Shown here piece by piece: positions 8,226 to 16,100 of a stretch of 43,197 nt of DNA. The notes beneath the pieces are model-generated. The model saw only the letters and a list, made by a program, of their open reading frames with translations, was not told the DNA's origin and ran no database searches. The stretch covers positions 1-43,197 of the forward strand of contig CALFSK010000004.1 of assembly GCA_937916845.1 (NCBI GenBank). The letters are read 5' to 3'. A program made the position numbers and the translations under genes. How positions within the stretch are numbered: the stretch's first letter is position 1; every line of letters begins with the position of its first letter. This DNA is from an uncultured Lactobacillus sp. (GTDB taxonomy: Bacteria > Bacillota > Bacilli > Lactobacillales > Lactobacillaceae).

Positions 8226-9152
8226 ATGACATTTTCTTTAGCAATCCTTATTGGCATTTTTCTGCCCGTTCAAACGGCCGTCAACTCAAAACTCAGAATT
8301 TTCGTAAAATCACCCTACCTATCGTCAATGATCTCATTTTTAATCGCAACTGTATTCTTAGTCCTGACATCCCTACTGACCCATTCATCACTTTTGATTT
8401 CATTCCGTGTGATGAGCGCTATCCCTTGGTGGGCTTGGCTAGGTGGCGTTGTTGGTGTCATTGGCCTGACCGCAAATATCTTATTGTTTCCCATTTTAGG
8501 GAGTGTCCAAACCGTCATCATGCCCATCTTAGGTCAAATTTTAATGAGTTTACTCATTGATAACTTTGGCTGGTTTCGGGTCGCTCAAAAACCCCTCGAT
8601 TTTCTCAAAGTTATCGGTGCGTTAGTCTTAATCGTTGGTGTCATTTTAATTGTCGTTGTCCCAACACTTGGCACGAGCAAAGCCAAAGACCAGCCTAAAT
8701 CCCTGTGGCTGTGGCAAATTGCGGGCGTGCTTGCCGGTATGTTAGTCGCCTCACAGTCGGCCATCAACGGTGAACTTGGCCTCGTGTTGCATTCATCAAT
8801 GCACGCCGCCTTAATTTCGTTTGCCGTGGGCTCAATCATTCTCCTAATCATTGTGGGCCTTTTTCAACGTAAACTTACCGATATTAGGCTGGCATTTGGG
8901 CAAGGAAAGCCTTGGTGGATCTGGATTGGTGGCTTCTTAGGCGCCTTCTTTGTATTCGGTAACGCCTACCTTGTGCCAATTATCGGAACTGGCGCACTTG
9001 TGGTATTTGCTTTACTAGGTCAAATGCTCGGCAGTTTGGTTGTTGACCAGTTTGGTCTGCTTGGCGCAAGTGTTAAAAAAATTGTTCCAATTCAGGTTGT
9101 CGGAATTATTGTGATGTTCGTGGGCGTTGCGCTGATCGAAGTCATTAGTTAG
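8226..9152 (+). CDS. YdcZ/DUF606-family DMT transporter (duplicated two-half form)
   Basis: 308 aa from the ATG at 8226, chosen because AGGAGG lies at 8209-8214; an in-frame ATG at 8124 is inside the regulator gene and promoter. The protein has about ten membrane segments in two related halves. Each half starts with a PVQTAVNSKL / ASQSAINGEL motif, and WWAWLGGVVGVIGLTANILLFPILG in the first half matches WWIWIGGFLGAFFVFGNAYLVPIIG in the second. This is a fused tandem DUF606 (YdcZ) protein, a branch of the drug/metabolite transporter superfamily; many members are encoded as two single-domain genes. Controlled by the MerR promoter and followed after 13 bases by an aldo/keto reductase. Export of a toxic carbonyl or similar compound is inferred. 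Confidence 0.85.
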   Translation: MTFSLAILIGIFLPVQTAVNSKLRIFVKSPYLSSMISFLIATVFLVLTSLLTHSSLLISFRVMSAIPWWAWLGGVVGVIGLTANILLFPILGSVQTVIMPILGQILMSLLIDNFGWFRVAQKPLDFLKVIGALVLIVGVILIVVVPTLGTSKAKDQPKSLWLWQIAGVLAGMLVASQSAINGELGLVLHSSMHAALISFAVGSIILLIIVGLFQRKLTDIRLAFGQGKPWWIWIGGFLGAFFVFGNAYLVPIIGTGALVVFALLGQMLGSLVVDQFGLLGASVKKIVPIQVVGIIVMFVGVALIEVIS

Positions 9153-9165
9153 GGGGACTTTATCC

Positions 9166-10149
9166 ATGGAATATACAACACTATCCGATACTGGGATAAA
9201 AGTATCAAAATTAGCACTTGGTACGATGTCATTTGGAACACGTTCTGATTTCCATACTGCTAGAGAAGTTTTCAACGCCAGCGTCGACGCCGGTATTAAT
9301 TATTTTGATACGGCCGACATCTACGGTAATGGAAAATCTGAGGAATTTTTAGGCCAATTGATCCATGAACGCAATCGGGATGATTTTGTTATTCAGACTA
9401 AGGGCTTCTTTTCTAACACCCAGAAATCTGGAATGTCTAGAAAACACATTTTAAATGCAATCGACCAAAGCCTTGAACGGTTGCAAACAGACTATGTTGA
9501 TGTCTACCTTATCCACGATTTTGACGCGGCAACAAGTATCGAAGAAGTCATCGACACCTTAAACGATTTGAAAAAGAGCGGTAAAATTTTAGCTTTGGGC
9601 ATTAGTAATTGGGCGGCCTGGCAAATTATGGAAAGCATTGGCATCTCAAAACTTAACCATTGGTCGCAAGTGAAAGTCATCGAGCCGCTTTATAATTTGG
9701 CTAAGCGTCAAATTGAGGCTGACATTTTGCCAATGGCCATTAAACATCATTTGGCGGTAACACCGTTCAGCCCATTAGGCGGCGGTTTGCTTACGGGTAA
9801 GTACGGCCGTACTGGGACTGCGGATCAAACCGGGCACTTGGCGACCGATAAAATTAATCACGCCAGGTATCAGAACGACTACCAACTGGCTGCCGACTTT
9901 ACTGATTTTGCTAAAAAAGTACATTACGATCCCATTTCACTCGCCATTGCGTGGATTTTGCATAACCCATCAATCACGGCGCCGTTGATTGGGGCTAAAA
10001 ACGTGTCCCAACTACAACCCGCACTTGCGTCGTTAAAAATAACCCTATCAGAAGAAACGTGCGCTGCAATTACGGCACTCTCAACTCCCCCGATCCCAGC
10101 AAATGGTCGTACCGAGGAAAACATACTGGGAAAGTGGTCGCAAAATTAG
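9166..10149 (+). CDS. Aldo/keto reductase
   Basis: 327 aa. Residues of the catalytic tetrad are visible: D48 and Y53 in YFDTADIYGNG, K79 in VIQTKG and H117 in VYLIHDFD. The TIM barrel continues with LGISNWAAWQI and TPFSPLGGGLLTGKYG, followed by a C-terminal LIGAKNVSQL segment typical of NADPH-dependent AKRs of the YhdN/YajO type. It would reduce aldehydes or ketones in the cytoplasm. GGGGGACT precedes the ATG, which is 13 bases after the transporter stop, so both are in one MerR-controlled unit. The pairing of exporter and carbonyl reductase suggests a detoxification response. Confidence 0.88.
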   Translation: MEYTTLSDTGIKVSKLALGTMSFGTRSDFHTAREVFNASVDAGINYFDTADIYGNGKSEEFLGQLIHERNRDDFVIQTKGFFSNTQKSGMSRKHILNAIDQSLERLQTDYVDVYLIHDFDAATSIEEVIDTLNDLKKSGKILALGISNWAAWQIMESIGISKLNHWSQVKVIEPLYNLAKRQIEADILPMAIKHHLAVTPFSPLGGGLLTGKYGRTGTADQTGHLATDKINHARYQNDYQLAADFTDFAKKVHYDPISLAIAWILHNPSITAPLIGAKNVSQLQPALASLKITLSEETCAAITALSTPPIPANGRTEENILGKWSQN

Positions 10150-10175
10150 CAGTAACGATTAATTTGAATACAAGA

Positions 10176-10216
10176 AAAAACTAGGCATTGATGAAAAACA
10201 CCAACACCTAGTTTTT
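10176..10216. terminator. Bidirectional terminator between convergent units
   Basis: AAAAACTAGG and its complement CCTAGTTTTT enclose about 21 bases with partial inner pairing. It lies between the aldo/keto reductase (+) and the short-chain dehydrogenase (-) and has an A-run on one side and a T-run on the other. Confidence 0.75.
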
Positions 10217-10275
10217 GTGTAAATATAGAAGAACAAAACCCTCTTTCAGATTCCGTCCTTCTAACCTAATCAGTT

Positions 10276-11031
10276 TTACGCCGGTTGCTGCGCTGGTCGA
10301 ATCAAGACTTCACTCACAGCCACATGCTTCGGTTGATCAATCGCATACAAAACGGCGTTAGCAACATCTTCAGGGTTAAGCGCTAACCCACTTTCTTCAG
10401 GCGAATCAAACAGCGCTTGGACGTTCTTTTGGATTTTTTCATCCCGAACACTGTTCACTAGCTCCGTTTTAACTGCGCCTGGTGAAATAATAGTTGAACG
10501 AATACCCTGATTATTTTCTTCCTGACGTAGTCCTTCCATAATCGCACGTACCGCATACTTGGTTCCGTTGTATACCGCCGACCCTGGATAAACAACGTGC
10601 CCAGCCACTGAATCCGTTGCAATTACTAACCCATCTTGCTGTTTTTCAAAAATTGGTAACACTTCCCCAATTCCATTCAATACACCCATGATATTAGTAT
10701 CAACCGCAAGTTTCCAGCCATCGTAATCCCGGTCGCTCAACATCCCCTGCGGCATCACACCCGCATTATTATACAAAACGTCGATGCGGCCGAATCGTTG
10801 CATGGCGACGTCAAGTAACGCTGCCACTTCTTGCCGCTTTGAAACATCCGTTGCTTTGAAAGCAACCTCACCAGCTTCATCCTTAAGTTCTTCAGCAATT
10901 TCTGCAAGTCGTTCAACACGCCGTGCCCCCAGAACGACTTTGGCGCCCTTTTTCACTAATAACCGGGCAGTCGCACGCCCAATTCCTGACGATGCTCCGG
11001 TAATCACGATAACTTTATTCTTAATACCCAT
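10276..11031 (-). CDS. Short-chain dehydrogenase/reductase (classical SDR, NADP-type)
   Basis: 251 aa from the ATG at 11031 (AAGGAG seven bases upstream); an in-frame start seven codons earlier lacks a binding site. TGASSGIG at 11-18, GARR at 35-38 (basic residues after strand 2 favour NADP(H)), NNAG at 88-91, N113, S141, Y154 and K158 of the catalytic tetrad are all present. It reduces a small carbonyl compound with unknown specificity. It is the last gene of a leftward unit with a second SDR (11472-12215) and a DUF2255 gene, divergent from a LysR regulator. Confidence 0.88.
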   Translation of the reverse strand: MGIKNKVIVITGASSGIGRATARLLVKKGAKVVLGARRVERLAEIAEELKDEAGEVAFKATDVSKRQEVAALLDVAMQRFGRIDVLYNNAGVMPQGMLSDRDYDGWKLAVDTNIMGVLNGIGEVLPIFEKQQDGLVIATDSVAGHVVYPGSAVYNGTKYAVRAIMEGLRQEENNQGIRSTIISPGAVKTELVNSVRDEKIQKNVQALFDSPEESGLALNPEDVANAVLYAIDQPKHVAVSEVLIRPAQQPA

Positions 11032-11073
11032 ATTTCCACTCCTTATTACCACTGATCATCATTTGCACCTTAA

Positions 11074-11457
11074 TTAATCTTCGCGTGGAACCACTCTCAA
11101 CGTTGATTGGCGTGGGCCGGCTTGAATCATTGGCCCTAAATACGGACTATCCGCATATTTACGCCGATAAGCCTGGTCAATTCGATCATTCAAGTTCGCG
11201 TCCCTAATGGGTTCAAATGAAATTTCATGGTTAGCCTTGGCCAGAAACATCCGCCCCGCGCATTGGGTCGTCGCCGAGCGATACCAGCGTGACTGAACAC
11301 CATTCCAAGCCCGAATATATAAATCTTGATCCACAACAACTGACCAGATCCACGTCGGCGTCCCATAGGTTTTACCATCACTGTAAAAAGGTGACACGCG
11401 AAAATCATCGGCGCTTGCAAAACATTTTAACTGGGCTGCTGTCCATTTTTTTGTCAT
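11074..11457 (-). CDS. DUF2255 family protein
   Basis: 127 aa. WTAAQLKCFASADDFRVSPFYSDGKTYGTPTWIWSVVVD followed by LYIRAWNGVQSRWYRSA matches the small DUF2255 family, which often accompanies oxidoreductases in actinobacteria and lactobacilli; its biochemical role is unknown. No signal peptide or membrane segment. It sits between two SDR genes, 14 bases after the upstream one, in the same transcription unit, and may modify or assist the same substrate pathway. Confidence 0.8.
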   Translation of the reverse strand: MTKKWTAAQLKCFASADDFRVSPFYSDGKTYGTPTWIWSVVVDQDLYIRAWNGVQSRWYRSATTQCAGRMFLAKANHEISFEPIRDANLNDRIDQAYRRKYADSPYLGPMIQAGPRQSTLRVVPRED

Positions 11458-11471
11458 CGTTTAGTCACCCA

Positions 11472-12215
11472 TTACCATGGTTGGTCGGTTGGCCCAACCG
11501 TAAATTCGTTAACGTTGGTGTCTTCTGGTTGATCGATGGCAAACGCAACGACGTTGGCAACCCGGTCTGGCCCAATCTGATACTGATCATAAACGGCAGC
11601 CATCCCCTTGGCCGATTCGGGATCGGTAATCGTTTCAAGCAGTTCCGTTCGAATTGCAGCTGGGTAAATGGTTGCCGTCCGGATATGACTGTTTTCTTGT
11701 GCCGATTCCATCCGTAAAACTTCCATTAAGTCACGAACCGCCCACTTCGTTGCACCGTAGACCGCACCACCCGGATAAGCTTTAAGACCAGCAACCGAAG
11801 AAGTGGTAATCACGTGGCCTGATTTTTGCGCTTTGAAGGTTGGCAAAACCGCGGCAATCCCATTTAAGACACCCTTGATGTTAACGTCGACCATCTGATT
11901 CCATTCATTGGTCTTTAATTCTGAAAGTGGTGAGTTTGGCATCAGGCCAGCATTCAGAAAGATAACATCGAGGCGCCCAAAAGTATCCTTTGCAAATTGA
12001 ACGATCCGCTTATTCGCGTCAGCGTCAGTGACATCCAGCGTTTGGTAAACGGCGGTTCCGCCGGCAGATTCAATTTCTTTAACCAAGTGTTGGAGTTTTG
12101 CTTCGCGCCGGGCGCCTAAAACTAACTTGGCACCTTTCTTTGCAAGTAACATTGCGGTGGCGGCACCAATTCCACTTGAAGCGCCGGTAATCAGAACAAC
12201 TTTATTTTTAATCAT
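11472..12215 (-). CDS. Short-chain dehydrogenase/reductase (classical SDR, NADP-type)
   Basis: 247 aa. TGASSGIG at 10-17, GARRE at 34-38 (NADP preference), LNAG at 87-90, N112, S140, Y153 and K157 intact. Related to the SDR at 10276-11031 (shared SSVAG..AYPG.AVY.ATK region), so the two probably arose by duplication and have kept different substrates. First gene of the leftward unit opposite the LysR gene at 12360, separated by a 144-base intergenic promoter region. Confidence 0.88.
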   Translation of the reverse strand: MIKNKVVLITGASSGIGAATAMLLAKKGAKLVLGARREAKLQHLVKEIESAGGTAVYQTLDVTDADANKRIVQFAKDTFGRLDVIFLNAGLMPNSPLSELKTNEWNQMVDVNIKGVLNGIAAVLPTFKAQKSGHVITTSSVAGLKAYPGGAVYGATKWAVRDLMEVLRMESAQENSHIRTATIYPAAIRTELLETITDPESAKGMAAVYDQYQIGPDRVANVVAFAIDQPEDTNVNEFTVGPTDQPW

Positions 12216-12286
12216 TGATATGAACTCCCTAAATTTATTTTGAGTAACTTTTTTTGCTTCAACAAGCTATGCACTTAGAATAAGGC

Positions 12287-12315
12287 TTGACACAGACTAT
12301 GTCTAATGCTTAGAT
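12287..12315 (+). promoter_or_regulatory. Candidate lysR promoter with small dyad
   Basis: TTGACA at 12287-12292 is followed 17 bases later by TTAGAT (weak -10, 12310-12315). AGAC-TAT-GTCT (12295-12305) forms a dyad in the spacer, a plausible LysR contact site controlling both the regulator and the divergent SDR unit. Confidence 0.5.
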
Positions 12316-12359
12316 TAAATCAACAATCATGCTTTTTAGTTATATCAAGGAGGCTCTTC

Positions 12360-13247
12360 ATGGAATTAAGAGTGTTACGTTATTTTCAAACGGTCGTTAC
12401 TGAACTGAACATCAGCCGGGCTGCTAAACAGCTCCACGTTTCCCAGCCGACGATTTCGCGGCAGTTGCGGGAGTTAGAAGCCGAACTCGGGGTAACGTTA
12501 TTTGACCGCGGTAACCGGACCATCAAGTTAACGGCAGCCGGCGAGTACTTCTCTCACCGGGTCAATCAGATTCTTGATTTAACGGATAAAACCGTCGAAA
12601 ACATTAATGAAACCGCGGATATTAGTGGTTCGGTGACGATTGGTAGCGCCGAATCCCGCAGCTTTTTAAACATTGCTCAGGCCATCAATACCCTTCAAGA
12701 GACGTACCCAAATATTACTTTTAATATTAACAGCGCCAACGCTAACGACATTCATACCCAACTAAAATCTGGCAACTTCGATTTTGGGATCGTCATGGAT
12801 CCAGTTGATAAAAGTGGTTACGATTTTCTGCGGCTTCCCGGTGAAAGTCGCTGGGGACTGCTGGTCCCAAATTCTTCACCACTTGCGAAGCGAGACCACT
12901 TATCGCTCACTGATTTGGAACACCAAAACCTGATTATTTCGCGCCAGCGCGGCGTCAATAATTTACTGCAAGACTGGTTTGGCGACAGCACCCCCAAGTT
13001 TAAAACGGTGGCCACTTATAACTTGCTATATAACGCGTCACTGCTAGTCTCAGCGGGTGTCGGCTACGCCCTTTGCATCGACGGCGTTATCAACACGAAC
13101 CAATCGGACTTAACCTTTGTGCCCCTCAAACCACGGCTCACCGTTGGCATTAGTTTAACCTGGATCAAAAATCAACGTTTATCACCAGCCGCGAATGCGT
13201 TTTTGAAACAGCTCTCAGCCAATCTGAACTTACCTTTACCTAAATAA
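12360..13247 (+). CDS. LysR-family transcriptional regulator
   Basis: 295 aa from the ATG at 12360, set by AAGGAGG at 12347-12353; an upstream in-frame ATG at 12306 lies inside the promoter. N-terminal winged helix MELRVLRYFQTVV..ELNISRAAKQLHVSQPTISRQLRELEAELGVTLFDRGNR (1-60), then a linker helix and a periplasmic-binding-like effector domain (about 88-290). It is divergent from the SDR-DUF2255-SDR unit and, by the usual LysR arrangement, is probably its activator, responding to a pathway metabolite. Confidence 0.9.
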   Translation: MELRVLRYFQTVVTELNISRAAKQLHVSQPTISRQLRELEAELGVTLFDRGNRTIKLTAAGEYFSHRVNQILDLTDKTVENINETADISGSVTIGSAESRSFLNIAQAINTLQETYPNITFNINSANANDIHTQLKSGNFDFGIVMDPVDKSGYDFLRLPGESRWGLLVPNSSPLAKRDHLSLTDLEHQNLIISRQRGVNNLLQDWFGDSTPKFKTVATYNLLYNASLLVSAGVGYALCIDGVINTNQSDLTFVPLKPRLTVGISLTWIKNQRLSPAANAFLKQLSANLNLPLPK

Positions 13248-13248
13248 C

Positions 13249-13293
13249 AAAATGCAGGTGACGCCCCGATTTGAGCGTCACCTGCATTTTTTT
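13249..13293. terminator. Bidirectional terminator
   Basis: Perfect 16-bp stem AAAATGCAGGTGACGC and complement, 10-nt loop, followed by TTT. It separates lysR (+) from the aldo/keto reductase pair (-). Confidence 0.9.
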
Positions 13294-13305
13294 AGCTAAC
13301 CTGAT

Positions 13306-14166
13306 TTAGTCGTTCGCATGAACATCGAAAGCACTCAATAGCATTTTCTGAACCCCGTCAGCATCCGGATCATGCCGACCTTTACCGGTATCCAACTGGT
13401 CAATTGCCGTCATTTCAGTTGGTGTAAGTTCAAAGTCAAAAATATCGAGATTACTCTTGATCCGCGCTGGATGCACGGACTTTGGAAATACGATGACACC
13501 ACTTTGATTCTCAAAACGCAGAATAATTTGGCCCACGTCTTTCCCATACTTTTCAGCTAATTCCGTAACCACTGGGTCATTTAACAAGGCTTGGTTGCCT
13601 TGGCCCAATGGTGCCCACGCTTCTAGCTTAACGTCATCCGCAGCTAATAACTGCCGCAATGGCTTTTGTTGAAAATAAGGATTGAATTCCACTTGGTTCA
13701 CGGCTGGTTTCGTCGCAAATTGGGGCACAAACTTGTTCCAAATTTTAGGCGTCATATTAGAGACCCCAATCGACCTGATTTTACCGGCTTGTTTGGCAGC
13801 TTCCATCGCACGCCAAGCGTCAGGAACGTCGCCGTAAGGTTGGTGGATCAAGTAGAAATCCATATAATCTAATCCTAGCTTGGTTAAAGAGGTGTCGATG
13901 GCTTTGCTGGCGGCCTCAAAGCCAAAGTCTTGTAGCCATAATTTGCTGGTCACCCAGATTTGCTCACGCGGAATACCACTATCCTTAATAGCTTGGCCGA
14001 CTTCGGCCTCGTTAAAGTAGGCCACAGCGGTATCGATATGCCGATAGCCCAATTTCAATGCTTCACTTACGGCTTGATACGTTGAGCCGTCACTCGGGAT
14101 TTGATACGTGCCAAATCCAATTGCTGGAATTTCATGACCATCGTTCAATTTAATTGTTGGTGTCAT
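13306..14166 (-). CDS. Aldo/keto reductase (AKR5-like, 2,5-diketogluconate reductase type)
   Basis: 286 aa. N-terminal LNDGHEIPAIGFGTYQIP, catalytic D45 and Y50 (HIDTAVAYFNE), K75 (VTSKLW) and H108 (YLIHQPYG), with the NADPH-binding VFPKSVHPARIKSN near 230. These match AKR5-type reductases acting on dicarbonyls, sugar ketoacids or methylglyoxal. The start codon is four bases past the stop of the upstream paralogue, and its ribosome binding site (AAAGGAG) lies inside that gene's last codons, so translation is coupled. Second gene of a unit divergent from lysR at 15156. Confidence 0.9.
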   Translation of the reverse strand: MTPTIKLNDGHEIPAIGFGTYQIPSDGSTYQAVSEALKLGYRHIDTAVAYFNEAEVGQAIKDSGIPREQIWVTSKLWLQDFGFEAASKAIDTSLTKLGLDYMDFYLIHQPYGDVPDAWRAMEAAKQAGKIRSIGVSNMTPKIWNKFVPQFATKPAVNQVEFNPYFQQKPLRQLLAADDVKLEAWAPLGQGNQALLNDPVVTELAEKYGKDVGQIILRFENQSGVIVFPKSVHPARIKSNLDIFDFELTPTEMTAIDQLDTGKGRHDPDADGVQKMLLSAFDVHAND

Positions 14167-14170
14167 TTGC

Positions 14171-15040
14171 TTACTCCTTTAATTTTTTGAGACTTGAGCC
14201 AAAGATTTGTTCAATCGTTACGGGATCCCGATGATCAAAAAATTGGCTTTCGTGACGGTCAAGGCCGGCCATTGTTTGCATTTCTGAATCGGTCAATTCA
14301 AAGTCAAAAACGGCCATATTTTCAACCATCCGCGCTGGATGTACGGACTTTGGAATTACCGTAATCCCGCGTTGTAATAGCCAACGTAAAATCACTTGGC
14401 CAACGGTCTTACCGTGGGCCTGCGCAATTTTAGCAATCGTTGGGTCCGTGAAGATGCCGTGCTTGCCTTCCGCAAACGGTGCCCATGCTTCCACCCGGAC
14501 ACCCTCACTTTGGTTAAAAGCGACTTCGGTTGATTGTTGGTACCACGGGTTTACTTCGATTTGATTAACGACCGGTTTAACGGTCATGGTTAGTTCCAAA
14601 TTCTTTAATTGATCCGCGTAAAAGTTCGAAATCCCGATTGCCCGAATTTTACCCGCGTGGTAAGCCTCTTCCAATGCCCGCCAAGCACCCATGGTATCGC
14701 CATAAGGTTGGTGTAACAAGTATAGGTCCAGGTAGTCTAAACCGAGGCGTTCAAGTGAGGCATCGATACCTTTCTTAGCCCGATCATAAGTAAAATCTGA
14801 AACCCATAATTTAGAAGTGATGAACAGGTCTTCGCGTTTGACCCCACTTTTTTGGATGGCGCGGCCAACCGCGGCTTCATTTTGATAGGCCGTCGCCGTG
14901 TCGATTAGCCGGTAGCCAGCGTTCAGCGCTTCGGTCACGGCCGTTTCACATTCTGCTAAATCGGGTACTTGAAAGACCCCGAAGCCGAGCTGGGGCATTT
15001 CAACACCGTTGTTCAATTTTACCGTTGGGACTGTTGGCAT
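14171..15040 (-). CDS. Aldo/keto reductase (AKR5-like), paralogue of the next gene
   Basis: 289 aa. LNNGVEMPQLGFGVFQVP at the N-terminus, catalytic D47, Y52, K77 and H110, and VIPKSVHPARMVEN for the cofactor phosphate. It is clearly related to the 13306-14166 product along the whole length, which indicates a tandem duplication. First gene of the two-gene unit; the promoter should lie in 15041-15122 beside a palindromic region that the divergent LysR protein probably binds. Substrate unknown; small aldehydes or diketones are typical of the family. Confidence 0.9.
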   Translation of the reverse strand: MPTVPTVKLNNGVEMPQLGFGVFQVPDLAECETAVTEALNAGYRLIDTATAYQNEAAVGRAIQKSGVKREDLFITSKLWVSDFTYDRAKKGIDASLERLGLDYLDLYLLHQPYGDTMGAWRALEEAYHAGKIRAIGISNFYADQLKNLELTMTVKPVVNQIEVNPWYQQSTEVAFNQSEGVRVEAWAPFAEGKHGIFTDPTIAKIAQAHGKTVGQVILRWLLQRGITVIPKSVHPARMVENMAVFDFELTDSEMQTMAGLDRHESQFFDHRDPVTIEQIFGSSLKKLKE

Positions 15041-15113
15041 TTAATTTTCCTGCTTTCTTTTGTTTATCTGTGATTACTTTAACCCCAGCCCGATTGTTTG
15101 AAAATTACTACTT

Positions 15114-15143
15114 TAGCATGCTAGTATACAAGTAACGTATACT
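15114..15143. promoter_or_regulatory. Paired palindromes, probable LysR operator
   Basis: TAGCATGCTA (15114-15123) is a perfect 10-bp palindrome overlapping AGTATAC-N7-GTATACT (15123-15143), a perfect 7-bp-arm dyad. The GTATAC arms with a 7-base centre resemble the ATAC-N7-GTAT form of LysR boxes. Position: just upstream of lysR and between the divergent units. Confidence 0.7.
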
Positions 15144-15155
15144 GAGGTGAATTAA

Positions 15156-16028
15156 ATGCTAGATAACTACTTACTGCAAGAACTCGTGACCTTTGCCGCC
15201 ACCGGCATGCTTACTAAAACCGCCGCACAACTCAACGTCACCCAACCAACGGTGACTCGCGGCCTTCAAAAATTAGAAACTGACCTTGGTGTTCAACTTT
15301 TTGACCGCCAACCAAACCGCGTTAGCCTGACTGCCACTGGTCGATTGGCCGCTAAAAAGGCAGCCGCTTTGTTGCAAGCAAATCACGATCTAGTGACGAC
15401 CATCCGTGATTTTGACAAGACACAACGGATGCTAAAGCTGGCCACAACTATCCCAGGGCCGCTACTCTTGTTAGCACCGTATGCTAAATCTGACCACGTT
15501 ACCGTTGTCTCGCAACTCTTGCCAGCGGATAAAATTAACACTGCATTAGAAAGACACCACTATTCCGTCATTTTTTCTAACCAGGAAATCAACACCGAGC
15601 ATCTCAGTTCTAAACTAATTGGTGTGGAGAAGCTCTCGGTCCACCTCAACAAATTTATGTACCAAGCGAATCAGGAAAAGATTACTTTCGCAGAGCTTAA
15701 AGATCTCAGTTTTATTGTGATGAACGACATCGGCCCCTGGCGCCAGATTATTCAAACGGCGATTCCGGCCGCAAACTTTTTCTATCAAGGACAACGCGAC
15801 GCTTTTTCTGAGATTACCCGGTTTTCCGACTTTCCTTTTTTCAGTACGAACCTCGCCCCGCTAGAACCCGCTTACCACGAGTCTTTAGCCAACGATGATG
15901 GCCGCGTCACCCTACCCATCATCGATAACAGTGCCAAAATGGCTATTTATGCGACCTATTTGACCCGGGACAAAAAACTGGTGGCACCACTGCTTGATCA
16001 ATTGATTAAGTCATTTCCAGCAGATTAA
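15156..16028 (+). CDS. LysR-family transcriptional regulator
   Basis: 290 aa. Winged helix at 1-60 (LQELVTFAATGMLTKTAAQLNVTQPTVTRGLQKLETDLGVQLFDRQPN), then an effector-binding domain. The ATG at 15156 follows GAGGTGA. Divergent from two tandem aldo/keto reductases, with a strong palindromic element between them, so it probably senses the substrate of those enzymes. It is monocistronic and ends at a strong terminator. Confidence 0.9.
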   Translation: MLDNYLLQELVTFAATGMLTKTAAQLNVTQPTVTRGLQKLETDLGVQLFDRQPNRVSLTATGRLAAKKAAALLQANHDLVTTIRDFDKTQRMLKLATTIPGPLLLLAPYAKSDHVTVVSQLLPADKINTALERHHYSVIFSNQEINTEHLSSKLIGVEKLSVHLNKFMYQANQEKITFAELKDLSFIVMNDIGPWRQIIQTAIPAANFFYQGQRDAFSEITRFSDFPFFSTNLAPLEPAYHESLANDDGRVTLPIIDNSAKMAIYATYLTRDKKLVAPLLDQLIKSFPAD

Positions 16029-16046
16029 TAAACACATTTGGGCCAA

Positions 16047-16089
16047 TCAAAAAGATCAGCGAGCACAAACGACTCGCTGATCTTTTTGA
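16047..16089. terminator. Bidirectional terminator
   Basis: Perfect 17-bp stem (TCAAAAAGATCAGCGAG with its complement), 9-nt loop, with A/T runs on both sides. It ends both lysR (+) and the FAD reductase operon (-). Confidence 0.92.
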
Positions 16090-16100
16090 TCCCATACCTA

